64,000 bases of DNA from Monosiga brevicollis MX1 (lineage: Eukaryota; Opisthokonta; Choanoflagellata; Craspedida; Salpingoecidae), in NCBI RefSeq assembly GCF_000002865.3, contig NW_001865046.1:127113-191112 (forward strand). Reading direction: 5' to 3'. Shown one piece after another: positions 1-11,165 of this stretch; the stretch's first letter is position 1, and the number at the start of each line of letters is the position of its first letter. A model generated the notes under the pieces. That model saw nothing but the letters and a program-made list of their open reading frames with translations. It made no database searches and had not been told where the DNA came from. A program made the position numbers and the translations under genes.

Positions 1-3000
1 CTCAAACACTGACGCGTCCGCGTTTTAATACCAAGGGTTTGACGATTCGCGCTGCGCTCTGCGCTTTTCTCTCTTCGTGGCGGGACTCGACAGGTGAACA
101 GCTTGGCGCCGGAAGGGCATGTTGCCATAGATCACGTTGCCATCGTAGTCAATCTCGAGGAGTTGCAGGCGGAACAGATTATCACGCTGGAAAACGTCAT
201 CAGTTAGTGCTCCTCTGGCGCACCTGGCAGCCAACCAACCTTGTTCATTGTGCATCCATCTTCGATCTCCTGCCTCCTCGCCATGTACTCATCCTGAAGC
301 CTGGACTGTCTGGTATCGCGCAGAGCATAGCCAGCGGGTTCGCCTCGGTGGCGCACCCGCCACAAACTCGCAGGTGGTGCAGTTGTACGGCAACACCTTT
401 GATCTCTCTGACGCTCTTTGGACTTGTCAGAACCTGTTTTCACGCCTCAAGACACGGGTGGCCACAAAGCGCATCATGATTTTCACCAACAACGACAACC
501 CTCATGCGGCCGATGATGATCTTCGTGTACGTTCTACCCTCCTGTTTGATCTAGCCCCCGTTCCGCGCCGAGCCACCGCTCGTGCTCCCGCACGCGTTTT
601 GATTCTGCTGCCTTATGATTTGGGCGGTCGGGCATGGTGCAGGACAAGGCGAAGGTTAAGGCAGGAGATCTGCGGGACAATGGCGTGGAGATTATGCTCA
701 TGGACCTGAGCCAAAATCGTGACGGCTTTAACAAGCGCCTCTTTTGGGACGAAATCACTAGTGTCGAACGGGTATGCTGGCTGTGTGTCGCATGGTGCTT
801 CTTTACATGTCTCCTCATCCATCACGTCTCTCGACTGTGGTGTGTGCTCTCCAGGTGGCCGGGGATGACGACGATGGTATCTCCCGTTTCCTCAGCTTTC
901 ACGATCTTCTTGATCGCGTGCGTAACCGGGTCTCCCTCCTGCTTCAATGCCCTTTATGTTTCGTTTGTCTGCCGAGAGAACAGACTCTTGTTTTGCGCTC
1001 ACGTTTCAGTTTTGGCTTGATTGGCTTCACCTAGACGACATCACGAGTACAGAAGAAGCGAGCCCGCATGACCATTCCCCTCCAGCTTGCCGAGTTAGTT
1101 GTGTTCGCCCGTGCGTTTCTTTGCCTCGACTCGTCCACGTGCCCAACTTCTCAACAGATGCCGTGGTTTTGCTCTTATGTTGGGGCTGGCAGGGGCATGG
1201 CGATTGGCGTCAAGGTTTATAACCTCGTGAGTCAGGCCACCAAGGGTAGGTTGCAACGCTTCGCGGCAGTCGGCTTTGGCCAAATCAGTGCGCGCCTTTC
1301 GTTTGTTCGCGTGCTGTGGTGTACGACTCATTTTGGCTGGCGCGGTTAGGCAAGTACAGCTACGTCTACAATGATACACAGCCCGTGGTAACCAAGACGG
1401 CATACTACTGCGAGAATACGACCAATCCTTTGTTGCCCACAGACATGAAGTATGGTGCCAAATTTGGCAACGAGATGGTGCGTATGCTCTCATGCCCACA
1501 CGCGTCGTTTGCACGCCCGGCGAGTGCGCGCCGACTCCTTCGCGCCAAGTGGCGCTGGGCACTCACGCTCACTCATGCACTCGGGTGCAGGCTGTTTTCT
1601 CCAAAGAAGAGGTGACCCAGATCAAGTCTTTTGGTCAGCCGGGCCTTCGCTTGCTGGGATTCAAGGACCAGGCGGCCCTCAAGCCGTGGCATCACGTCAA
1701 GAAGTCCTGCTTTCTTTATCCGGATGACAAGGCAGGTGGCTCTCGGTGTCGGAGGCAACATCTCCCCACCGCTTGCGTGTGGCGTGCAGCTTATTCCTCG
1801 GGTCATATTTGTAGGCTATCAGTGGCAGCACGCGCGTGTTTGCGTCGCTGCTGGATAGTTGCCTGCGCCTGCGCAAGTTGGCCATTTGTCTGTTCGTCTC
1901 TCGTGCGGGCGTACCTCCCAATATGGTGGCCCTCTTGCCCCAAGTATGTACACCTCGGGTTGCGGGCCTTCTCTGTTAGTATGCCTGCGGTCCCTCGGCT
2001 CAGTTCGCCAACCATGGCCTTGGCCCGTTTTTGGCTATGCACAGGCGGAAAAGGTGGCTGAGGATAGCCACGAGCAAGTATCGCCCCCAGGCTTTCACGT
2101 CATTTTTTTGCCTTATGCTGAGGATTTGCGCGAGGTCAATGTGGACTTTGATCTTCCCCACGCCGATGCCGACCAGATCAAGGCTGCTACGGGCCTGGTT
2201 CGCTCCCTGACCCACAAGCACTTTCAATGGCACGGCGTCCGCAACCCAAGTATGTCATCAAGTTGTTGTTGTGGTTGTGGTGCTCGAGAGCTATCGCTTG
2301 CGCCACACCGATCCTCCCCGTTGGGCAAGTTCTTTGTGTCGCCTGTTGCTCACTGTCTTGCTCGCCCTTCCCAGGCCTTCAGGTGCATTTTAATGCCCTC
2401 GAAGCACTGGCTCTTTCACGTTCCAAGGTCGAGGAGTCGGTGAATGATCTTGGTGAGTCGAAGCAGGGCCATTGCTCAGAGCATGGTAGACAGCCTGTCG
2501 CAGACACGTTTCTTTGCCACCTCTGTTTCACCTCGTCTGCGGGATGTGTGCCTCGCAGTGCCATCGATCCCCGAGCCGGCAGCCCAAGCGGCCGAGCAAT
2601 TTACGCAGGCCGTCTTTCCATACGGCGCACCTAGTGGCAGCGCCAAGCGCAGCACGGCCTCGGGTGGCACGGGGGCCAGCAAGCGCACCAAGGCTGACGA
2701 GAGCGAAATGACCTTGGACATTCTCAAGCAGAAATATGAGAAGGATCAGGTGTGTGTGTGTGTGTGTGTGTGTGCCTTCCAAACCTCTTGTTGACCGAGC
2801 TTCGGAGAATCACTTTTGTTCGAGCCCAATCTCACATGATCGCACCCCCCACGTCGCATATGTTCCTGCATTCGCCTTGGTCGACGACTGAATCGGCATT
2901 CAGCTGGCTCGCTTGACTGTGGCTGAGCTCAAAGTGGGGTGCAAGTTGGTCGGTCTGAAAGCAGCCGGCCGCAAGGCGGACTTGATATCTGCCCTGCAGG

Positions 3001-3017
3001 ATTACTTTGGCCAATAA
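1..3017 (+). CDS. XRCC6: Ku70 (XRCC6), 5' end outside the window
   Basis: DNA-end-binding subunit of the Ku heterodimer, which starts non-homologous end joining in the nucleus. About 13 short exons can be followed: to about 202, then near 374-526 (KRIMIFTNNDNPH, end of the vWA domain), 643-771 (KVKAGDLRD), 855-929, 1053-1093, 1193-1234 (IGVKVYNLV), 1349-1476, 1591-1730, 1815-1943 (GVPPNMVALLPQ), 2045-2249 (PPGFHVIFLPYAED), 2375-2452 (FNALEAL), 2477-2749 and 2904-3017. The last exon is a SAP DNA-binding motif (LTVAELKVGCKLVGLKAAGR) ending in TAA. The vWA core, beta-barrel and C-terminal arm are all recognisable in the Ku70 order, which separates it from Ku80 because Ku80 lacks the SAP motif. 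The most N-terminal exon is only weakly recognisable, and the true start must lie before base 1. The final intron begins inside a (GT)n tract. Confidence 0.93.
2750..2774 (+). repeat. (GT)n microsatellite at the last Ku70 intron donor
   Basis: About 12 GT units follow directly on the exon ending GATCAG, so the splice donor is the first unit of the repeat. Confidence 0.95.
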
Positions 3018-3559
3018 GGCCGGTGGCTTGATTTTGCCCATGGTCAAGAGTTTTCAAAGCCCTGTGACCGTTACGCATTAACTCCACATCATTCAAAAGA
3101 TTGTTGTAAATCGATTACATGTACAGGCTTACTCGCATTGCGAAGAAAGCACTTGTTAATGGGAGCATGAAACTACGCAATAGTTTCTCAAGGCTCAATA
3201 GAAAAGGCTTGGGTTGGCCGATACAAGACACAACCTTAAGGGCAGGGCGGCCGAGCAACTCAGTTGCTGGGCTGAGCCGTGCCAGCGGGACAAATACAAG
3301 TTACGAAGACAAAGCAATTCATCACGGACGAGAGAACAAAACACACAGCCTCAGGCTAGCAGCTTCTTGGAAGCAATCGGGCAAGGGTGATCAAGGCACA
3401 GATGGAAGCAGAGCTCGGCAATTTCTGCCCTGCCTTGCGGCCGAGCACTCTAGTGCCAGGCGGCAGGCAAAAGGGGCGGAGAATAAAAAAAACAGATATC
3501 TATGCCGCCGCTGAGAAATCTTGGGAGTGGACGCGGCGGCGGCCAAGTGTTAAGTTTGC
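3018..3559. other. Convergent intergenic region, no gene seen
   Basis: This lies between the 3' ends of Ku70 (+) and the RING gene (-). I see no conserved reading frame or RNA gene. It is presumably the two 3' untranslated regions and terminators. A short inverted repeat around GCAACTCAGTTGC lies near 3256. Confidence 0.6.
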
Positions 3560-4574
3560 TTAGGCCAGCGACGATGAGGGGGTGGAGGCGGAGGAATGGG
3601 GCGAGACATCGACAGTGGGCGCTGGCGAGGAGGATGACTCATTGCTTGGGGGTTCGGTAATTGGGCTCATGCAGTAGCCCAACCGTGAGCGGACTGTTTT
3701 GCATATGGAGCGCAGATTGGCGAGCGTGTTGGCATTTTGTGTGACTGATTCGTGACGCAGCACATGTAGTGCCAATCGAGTAACGTCATGATCGAGCGTC
3801 TCACTGACGCAGATGAGCATGATGCATCCATACCTACGGGAACGCAGCGGTGCAGGAAGTGGTGGGTGAGTGTGGGCGCAGCTCTAGTTTTGGTGAAATG
3901 TCGGAGAGCCGCGAAAAGCACCTCACAGGCGGTCATGCCATCGTACCGGTAAATTTCCTTCACATGAGGAACGTCTGTGCTGAAGACGGGCCCGGGCTCG
4001 TGAAGGCGACGGTGGAAGAGCCCTTTGCGAGAGGGATGGGGTAGGAGCTCAAACTTTTCCTCGTCAAAAACGAGGGAGGCTTTGACGCGGTGCTTTTGGG
4101 CGCGATTGTTGTTGTGGTAGCGGCGGGCCACGGCTTGTAGGGCTCGACTGAAGGAGGTCATTGGGGGCAGGGGCAACGCGAGCTCTTCCGTGGCCAGGAA
4201 GGCCACCTCCACCGCGCCTGTGACAATGGTCCGGCACACGGGGCAAGTTGTGTTCTATCAAAAGTCAGTGGCAGCTGGGATGAGCACAAAGGGCAGCAAA
4301 GCTAGATGACCGGTGTCACGAGTTCTTTGCCTTGCTCTTCTTTAGGATGTCCTACCTTCTCGAGCCAGCCTTGCACGCACTGGGCATGGAAAATGTGTTT
4401 GCAACGTTTGAGCTGGACCAGCGTCGCCTCGCTGTCGGGGTCCAGGCAGATGGGGCAGACACAGTCTTCGGGCAGCGTTGTCACGGCATGGCAGGATCGC
4501 TCCTGGGTATCGCTGTTCTTATTGTCGCCAGGCCGCAACATTGGCGGGATGAGGTGGTGCAAGTTGAGCGCCAT
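3560..4574 (-). CDS. RING-H2 finger protein, probable E3 ubiquitin ligase
   Basis: The start ATG is at 4574 (MALNLHHLIPPM). The first exon carries the first half of a RING-H2 domain: CPIC, then CKHIFHAQC (C-x-H-x2-H-x2-C), then WLEK. An intron of about 130 bases follows, and the next exon (from about 4255) opens with the last zinc pair CPVC. The same exon continues through a conserved-looking basic region (RRYHNNNRAQKHRVKASL) to KEIYRYDGMTACE. A second intron (GTGCTT...CGTAG, about 3829-3935) leads to the last exon (YGCIMLICVSETLDHD...) with a Ser/Pro-rich tail and stop at 3560. RING-H2 domains recruit ubiquitin-charged E2 enzymes. I do not recognise the roughly 170 residues after the RING, so the subfamily is open. 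The RING call is strong; the second splice is inferred from frame continuity. Confidence 0.8.
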
Positions 4575-5014
4575 GGCACAGGGTAGGGCAGGTGTTGGAT
4601 TGAGAATGTGAGGAGAAGAAAATGTGAGGAGAAGAAAATGCGTGTCGCGCGATAGGCAGGGCGCGGTGATTGCTCGCTGGAGGTGGAAGACTCCGCGTAG
4701 GAGTGGGTCCCGAAAAAGAAGCAGCTTGACATGGGAGCGCGCGCGCAATGTGGAAGCGGTGCGCACAGGCGAGAGGAAGTAGCTCAAGGGGGGGCAAAGG
4801 CAAGGAAGGCAGGGCGGTCGGAAGAAATTGGGCCTTCCACACCGTGATGAACGGTCACCGCGTGTATGATCGCAAACAGTGGCTTGTCCCAAAACACGTG
4901 TGGGCTGCGATGGTTGCAAGGCAGCACCGACCGCTTCAACGCTGCACTGGCAATCGGCATGATCCAACAAACACCAACTGGCCTGCATGGCACGTCGGAG
5001 ATGGATATGTGAGT

Positions 5015-5053
<39 letters not shown>

Positions 5054-5684
5054 CGGGCGCGCTCATTGCGCATGGCCCGCACGATATCGGAAGGAACCGA
5101 ACAAACGCTTTGATGATGATCATGAATGTCAACAGAGCTGCGCGGCATGCGAAAACTCAACTGGGCAAATGACTGGCCCGCACTCGTGCATGATTCGCAT
5201 GACCGTCATTCTCGCATGCATGCACGCATTTATGTATTACTGCTCGTGACGGATATTGCGCGCGCGTTCGAACAGATGCGGCGTGATGGATGTGCCTCTT
5301 GGCCCACTTGTGTGCCCGGCCATAACGGCGTGGGCCGTGCAGAAGGGATAGAGCAGGACTCAAAGTGTGAAAGAGGTCTTGGGTCGGCCGAAGGAGGCAA
5401 AGCATTGATCAGAATCAGAGCAATACTCGAAAGAAGGATTGATGCCCTTTTTGACTCGTGTGAACACAAGCATGGAGAAATACAATTCACACCTGGAAAT
5501 CAATGAGGGCCAGTAGGATCGTCTGAACAAGACTCTGGAAAAGCAAGAAAGAAAGAAAAACAAAAAAAAAAAACAAGACAGGATGTGCAAAACTTGAGGC
5601 CATCTGGGCCCGGGGAGCAGCGACAAGGAGGCAGGCACACAAACACTGAACAAGCAAAAATTGGGCAGACGCAGCCGGCAGCCC
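4575..5684. other. Intergenic region upstream of the RING gene
   Basis: Holds the probable promoter of the RING gene and the 3' flank of the MAGUK gene. It contains a (GT)n tract at 5009-5051, a repeated GAGGAGAAGAAAATG near 4611-4640, and an A-rich stretch near 5545-5576. Long open frames here are low-complexity or shadow frames without family resemblance. Confidence 0.55.
5009..5051. repeat. (GT)n microsatellite
   Basis: Interrupted then pure GT repeat about 435 bases before the RING gene start. Confidence 0.95.
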
Positions 5685-6426
5685 CTAGGCATAGCTCACG
5701 GGTTCCAGGGGCTGCTGAGCTCGCTCGACAGCCCAAGAGGCGGGGACAAAGCGCGGCCGCTGATTGGCCTGCGACAAAAAACTATGCAGGCGTCGGCCTG
5801 CCGTCACCAAATCGTCGTTGATCAGCACCTAGAATAACCACCGGCGAACAACGCCAAAAGGCATGATTGGTCAGACCTTTTATCGGAAAGAGCCCTGGAA
5901 GAAACCTTGGGAACAACGCGGGATGAAACATGCCACGGCGAGGGGAATCGGCGGCATACTCACGAAATCAAAAACAGGGCCGTGCGCGCGATCGATCGTT
6001 TCCGCTGCAGCCAGCATGTTGGTACACTGTCGGTGGCTGAGAACGTCCTGCCGTGTCTCTCGTAGCTTCTTGAGGTTGGGGGGTCGGATGGACACGACCA
6101 GCGCCTGCAACTGGCGATTGCGCAACCGAGGGATGGCCTAGGAACAGCCATATTGGTTTGGGCCGCATGTCGCCGTCCCCGATTAGCACGGTTTCGGCTC
6201 AAACCAACAAGTCACCTCGGTTAGGAAACATCTGCGGCCTGCACGCACCTCGGGCTCGGTGTCGATTAGGCAAATGTGGCCCTCGGCTGAAATGCGGTCG
6301 ATGGATTCAACGCTCGTGCCGTAGAGATGGCCCTCGTGCTCGCCATACTCGACAAACTCGCCACGCGCGATACTTGCTTCCATCTCCTTGCTACTCAGGG
6401 CATCGCCGTCAGAGGTCAAAGAGAAG

Positions 6427-6467
<41 letters not shown>

Positions 6468-8824
6468 AAAGAAACGAATGGACAGTAGCAGTTTCAATCG
6501 GACAGACCGGCTGACGTAAACGTAGGTTTCTCCAGGTATCTCGTCTCGTCCCCGTGGCTTTGATGTGTCTGAGCGATACACACACGAGGTCAGGTGAGCG
6601 AGAAGAATGGTGAAAGAAGAAGAAGAGTGAAAACGGGAAGCGGGGCGGGTGGCCCGGACATACGCGGGATGCAGGTGCGGTACACGTTAGGATAGGTTTG
6701 CAGCATGAGTGCCTTGAGGGTTTGCCGGCCCACGCCCGGCGGACCTGCCATGTCAACGGTGATAAACATGACGGTGCGACAGGACGAGAGATGGAACACG
6801 CAAAAGGTGGGGTGGAGGGGAAAGTCGACGAAACGCGGGGCGCATGTCTGACCAATCAGGGCGACCGGGGGTGGACGATGCTTTTCGGGTTGCACAAGGA
6901 CCACTGCCTCGTAGAAAGCTTCCTCGCGCACGCCGCCCTCTAACAAGAGCGTCAGTCAAGGCACGATCAGCGAGTGGGATGGCAGGCATAAACATACCAC
7001 GCCAAAAGAGCGTGCCAAACTGAACGTATGCCAGGCAGTTCCAGGGCAGCAAAAGGAGGGACGCACCGGAACCACCGCGGCTGCCATCCAACTCCTGGGT
7101 ATCATACTGCGGGCGGCGCGCTTGAAGGAGGCTGCTAGGAATGAGGCCGACCTGATCGGCTGGGCCGTCCACGCGACGGGCCTGCCACCAAAGCTCGCCG
7201 TCCTGCTTGAGAATTTGAAGAACATCGCCTCTCTTGAAGGCAAGGCCGCCTTCAGGGCACGGTGCCCAGTCATCTTCTAGGGGGCGGTATGAGTACAGGG
7301 CGCGCACAAAAGTGTTGCGCAACGTTTTGGTCCCAGGTTGCGAGGTGGTCTGCGGTGTGCAAGTTGAGTTCAGATGTAAGTGCACGGGGCGTGCGGCGTG
7401 GATATCCATTGCGGGATTTCAAGGCGCTAGGCTTGGCGCACCTTGGGGATAACGCCCAAGATGAGCTCGTCTGTGTTCTCGGACATTCGCTGCAAAATTT
7501 GATCAGTGGGAAGACCGCGCACTTCAAGATCGTTGACGAGGACTAGCTCGTCTCCCATGCAGAGCAGACCTATGGTTGAGCGAGCGTGGGCATGTTGGAT
7601 GGGTAAGGGCTTGACCGGGGAACTTTCTGCTGGGGTTGGCCTCGACACATTTGAGAATTTTAAGGGTCTGAGAAAAAAAAAAGGCGGCAACGCACCACAG
7701 CGCTCGGCAAAGCTCGAGGCAAGAAGGCGGGCAATGAATGTGCGGACGCTGCCGTCGGGCTGGACATCGGCGCGGATGGTGCAACCCAAGGGCTCGCCCG
7801 ATTTGCGAAAGTGCAACCGAAGGTAGGTCGTTCCGTCGCGCAGCTGGGCTTCCGAGCGCCTGACCACACGTGCGGTCTCATCTGCTGCGAGCCAAGGTGG
7901 TCCGACAAAATAAAAGAGGTGACGGGTTTAGGGAAAGGAAAGCAGATGTCAAGTCGTCATCATTGCACGGCAAGCAAAGAGGATAGAACCGTGTTGGGGC
8001 AGGGGGAGGGCACCCCGGCAAGCGTCAGTCTTGTGCTTTCGGGTGGCCACGAACCGTGAGAGGCTTGAAAATCGTCCGTGGCCATGACATCGTAGGCACG
8101 AAAACAGGCCTTGAGGCGGGGCGAGTCGAGCAAGCGCGAGCATTCAAGTGCCGCCTCTCTGAGCAAAGCCAAACGAGAAGGATTTTGAGAAAAAAAAAAA
8201 AAAAATTAAAATTAAAAACCATGAGGACAGATAGAGAGGGGATCGAGTCTAATATGTATTCCCCTTGGAGCCTCTCCTTTCCTCGGCAAGCAAGGGCGGG
8301 GGTGGGCGAGAGGATACCGTAGTTCTGGTGGCACGACTTGCAGAGCATCGAGAACGGTGGATCGACGTGTGTAGCCGTCTGTGGCGACGGGTTGCAAGCC
8401 CATGGCCGTGGCCGTCGCCAAGCGATCGTGCATCTGGCCACGGATAGCAAGACCAAATGTTCAAAAACGCGCAACAAGGCGCCGGCAGTGCAATGTGCAC
8501 ATGGCGGGTTGTGCGTTGGGGGTTGCACAAAAGATCACGGAAATGATTAGTCGAAAGGGCTCAGCCACACTCGCATAATCGGCAAACCACACCTGCAGGT
8601 TGAGGGACGGGGGCATACCTTGAGAAGCGAGCGAAACTCGGTCGAGGTGCACATGTTGTTGAGAAATTCAAAGTCAGCGCTGCGTGGCGTGCTGGCCGAG
8701 GTTTCGCAAAACACGTCCTGGCTCTCGCCGGCCCCAGCAGCATCTCCATTCACTTGGGAGCGCGGGTCAAGGCGTTTCATGGCTTCAAGGCGGGACTTGA
8801 GCGCGTCCAGCGCCCGCAGCGAGG
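5685..8824 (-). CDS. MAGUK scaffold protein of the MPP/PALS type (L27-PDZ-SH3-guanylate kinase)
   Basis: Membrane-associated scaffold of the p55/PALS1 class. Domains in order: an L27-like helix region split over small exons (FLNNMCTSTEFRSLLK near 8640; MHDRLATATAMG near 8430; SRLLDSPRLKACFRAYDVM near 8110); PDZ from about 7840 (FRKSGEPLGCTI, then LLCMGDELVLVNDLEVRG after an intron); SH3 from about 7320 (RALYSYRPLEDDW, ELWWQARRVDG, VGLIPSSLLQ); guanylate kinase-like domain from about 6950 (ALIGPPGVGRQTLK, HTSKPRGRDEIPGETYVYVS, GEFVEYGEHEGHLYGT, ATVLQA-type helix RNRQLQALVV). The last exon (5828-5685) gives VLINDDLVTAGRRL and stops at 5685. Family members bind transmembrane proteins through PDZ and are usually catalytically dead. 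The P-loop here (GPPGVGR) is MAGUK-like. The N-terminal exon is uncertain; an in-frame ATG is at 8780, and an upstream acceptor near 8822 suggests a further exon. Confidence 0.88.
6427..6465. repeat. Homopolymer A(39) in a MAGUK intron
   Basis: In the sense of the gene this is a run of T, placed inside an intron of the guanylate kinase region, so it may serve as a polypyrimidine tract. Confidence 0.95.
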
Positions 8825-9108
8825 CTGATCATGGGCAGGCATGTGCAAGTACAACATTGAGAAGGGCGCCGACACAATCATCTCCCTCCTCTCTGTTGCT
8901 TTTGGCCAATCAGGCTGTTGATCTGTGATGCTACCCAGCTGCCCAGCTGCCCATCTTTCGGCAGTGCAAACATGCGTCGTCGCGGAACAAAAATCGAGCA
9001 TGGCACCTACACTTGGGCATGGCCACGGCTGCCATTCTGATGGCAAACGGGCTCAGACACTCCAGCCCAGCCTCCAAAAACCGTGCTGCGCCAACCGTCC
9101 AAACGAGA

Positions 9109-9148
9109 CGCGACACGAGACGCGACACGAGACGCGACACGAGACCCG
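9109..9148. repeat. 12-base tandem repeat
   Basis: Three perfect copies plus a partial copy of GACGCGACACGA. Confidence 0.9.
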
Positions 9149-9175
9149 CTGCCACTCGTCCGCCTCTCGCTCGCT

Positions 9176-9199
9176 TCTCTCTCTCTCTCTCTCTCTCTC
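9176..9199. repeat. (CT)n tract
   Basis: Twelve CT units in the MAGUK/INSIG divergent region. Confidence 0.95.
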
Positions 9200-9388
9200 A
9201 ACCGGACGAAACAAATCTCTGCTTGACCCTCTATTTTAACATGAACTGTATCGGTCGCTCTGTGTGTGTCTCTGTGTTGCATCGCAACGCTGACATTCCA
9301 ATTCCTCCCCACGCCATTAAAAAACTATTTTACTTCCAGCTGCGGCGATACAAGTAAAATACTTTTAATTTTCTCTCGGGCTGCTCGA

Positions 9389-9389
<1 letters not shown>

Positions 9390-9419
<30 letters not shown>

Positions 9420-9424
9420 TCTCA
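9390..9424. repeat. (CT)n tract upstream of INSIG
   Basis: About twelve CT units, one CA interruption and four more units, ending 109 bases before the INSIG ATG. Confidence 0.95.
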
Positions 9425-9532
9425 CGCGGTCTGGTCGCGGGGGGCAGTCACGGGTGGTGTGCTTGGTGATCGTGGTTTTTGATCTGGGCACGGTTGAACT
9501 TGCCTGGCCGGCTGGCCCGTTAATCCGGCGCC

Positions 9533-10564
9533 ATGCTGCTTCGCCTGGCTGTGCTCTACCTGACGGGTCACATCATTGCGCATATGATGTTTGATCTGCA
9601 CTACGAGCGGAAAATCGCCGAGCCCGGCGATGCCTCCGATGGCGTGCCCCTGTCAGTCATGTGTCGAAACGTAACCGGCCGCGCAAATCCTCCTCGCTCA
9701 TTGGGCAGCAAATGCCAATACAACCTCAGTTCCACCACTCGCAGAGTGGCTTGCCAGCTGTACTCATCGCTTCGCATATCGCTTGGCTCGTCTAGATGGT
9801 ACACGCTGTGTTTCGGAGGTGCAGCCATCTTCATTGGCTTTCTGGGCCCCATCCTCGACTCTTGGTTTGGCACTGAGCATGCCAAGGTTTGAACGCCTTT
9901 ACAGATCCTTTTCGGATGCGCCGGTACCAACTTCAACAAGCCCTTTTTTTTGGGCACCATCGGCTCTTGGCTCACAGTCGGCACGGTCTGATCCATTTTG
10001 TAGGAATGGGCCTCGGTGACTCGCACAGCCATCTGCTACATCGGCATCCTCCTCGCCTGTGCTGTACGTTGGCCTGGTTCTGGCCCAAAACCCCAGCCAG
10101 CAGTCATTCGCTCTTGATTGGCCATCCCACCATCTCATTTCTTCTCCGTGCACTCTGGGGAGCCTCTATTGTAGAAGGTGTCCTCAGACTCGTCCTTACA
10201 CTTGACGCTCAGCGTGAGCGCAATGGTCGCCTTTTTGTGGTACATTGGAGACGGCACGGTCGTGGGCCTAGTCCTTGGCTCGTTGGCCGCCATCTTTGGC
10301 ACCCCGATCGCCCAGCTCATCAGCATTATGGGCCTTTATCGGTTCGCTTTGTGCTGCTTTCGCCTCGATGCCCTCAACAAGCTGGTGCTCACGGAAATGC
10401 CCCTCCTCATACGCCTGTGATGCTCTACTCGTAGCTGGACAGACCCCGACCTCTTTTTCATTCGCTCTTGGGTGATTCCGCTCATCTTTGGCTCGGCCAT
10501 CCTCCTGTGCATGCTGGGCCGGCGGTTAGCCATGGACGAGCTTCCCGATCCTCGACACAAGTAG
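9533..10564 (+). CDS. INSIG: INSIG, sterol-regulated ER membrane protein
   Basis: INSIGs hold SCAP-SREBP in the endoplasmic reticulum when sterols are high and link HMG-CoA reductase to its ubiquitin ligase. The ATG at 9533 follows GGCGCC, and about six exons can be seen. Recognisable pieces in order: YTLCFGGAAIFIGFLGPILD, a membrane segment with the first-helix P-x-x-D pattern; WFGTEHAK; ILFGCAGTNFNKPF; TAICYIGILLACA; LTLSVSAMVAFLWYIGDG; LVLGSLAAIFGTPIAQLI; and WTDPDLFFIRSWVIPLIFGS, which matches the family block around FLYIRSW. It ends MLGRRLAMDELPDPRHK with TAG at 10562-10564. The Asp in LWYIGDG lines up with Asp205 of human INSIG-1 (LWWTFDR), known to be needed for SCAP binding. Length, about 200 residues, fits the family. 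Exon borders inside the protein are approximate. Confidence 0.85.
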
Positions 10565-11165
10565 TCCTGGCCCGTGCCCTTGCTCAAATGTGTACCCGTG
10601 CTGGTGTATACTTGTGCGGGTTGCGATCATATCAACTTGAACAACCACTAGGTTTGAGCCTCCTTTATTCTTCCCCCCAGGTTTTGTTTTCTCCGTTGGC
10701 CCAGTGCCCGTTTCCGATTTTGTTTCTTTGTGCTTCTTCTTTCTTTTTTTTTTTTTTTCTTTGTTTCGAATATGATGGGGGCATTCCCCACTCCTGTTCG
10801 GCTCCCTCGTCTCTTGTTGATTCAGGGGCCATTCCTGGAAAAAGGCGTCTTTCTTCCTTTACCAGCTTCCCTTGGCAACCCCCCGCCCACTCCTCCCCAC
10901 ACGCTCTCGTCTTGGCGCGCGGCATGTTGCTGCATTGCATGCAGTTTATCCATATCAATCTACACTTTGCTCGCCGCTCAGCCTCGGGGGCTCTGCACGC
11001 CCTCCCAGCAAACACCATCGACACAATGGCTTGCAGCACACACATCAATTCCGGAAGTATGAGTGGGACGCGGTGTTGCGTCAGTCGGCGTTATCAGGTC
11101 CGACTGTGAAGTACAGCTGAACACCTTGCAGGCATGCGTTCCTCTCAAAGTCCGTCAAGGCAGAC
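10565..11165. other. Convergent intergenic region, no gene seen
   Basis: Lies between the 3' ends of INSIG (+) and the glycosidase-like gene (-). It contains a T-rich run (10743-10760). The open frames here have no family resemblance. Confidence 0.6.

Larger units (their letters stand above)
8825..9532. promoter_or_regulatory. Divergent 5' region between MAGUK and INSIG
   Basis: About 700 bases between two genes transcribed away from each other. It holds a 12-base tandem repeat (unit GACGCGACACGA, about 3.3 copies, 9109-9148) and two CT-dinucleotide tracts (9176-9199 and 9390-9424). The second tract ends 109 bases before the INSIG start. A shared promoter is inferred from arrangement only. 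Confidence 0.5.

Noticed and set aside
25-255. Minus-strand open frame at the left edge
   Set aside because: It is antisense to Ku70. The + frame there (VVNLEELQAEQIITLENVI) better suits the Ku70 vWA region.
4302-5132. 276-residue minus frame as the full RING gene N-terminus
   Set aside because: The part before ATG 4574 is low-complexity (His-Thr from a GT repeat) and lacks conservation signs.
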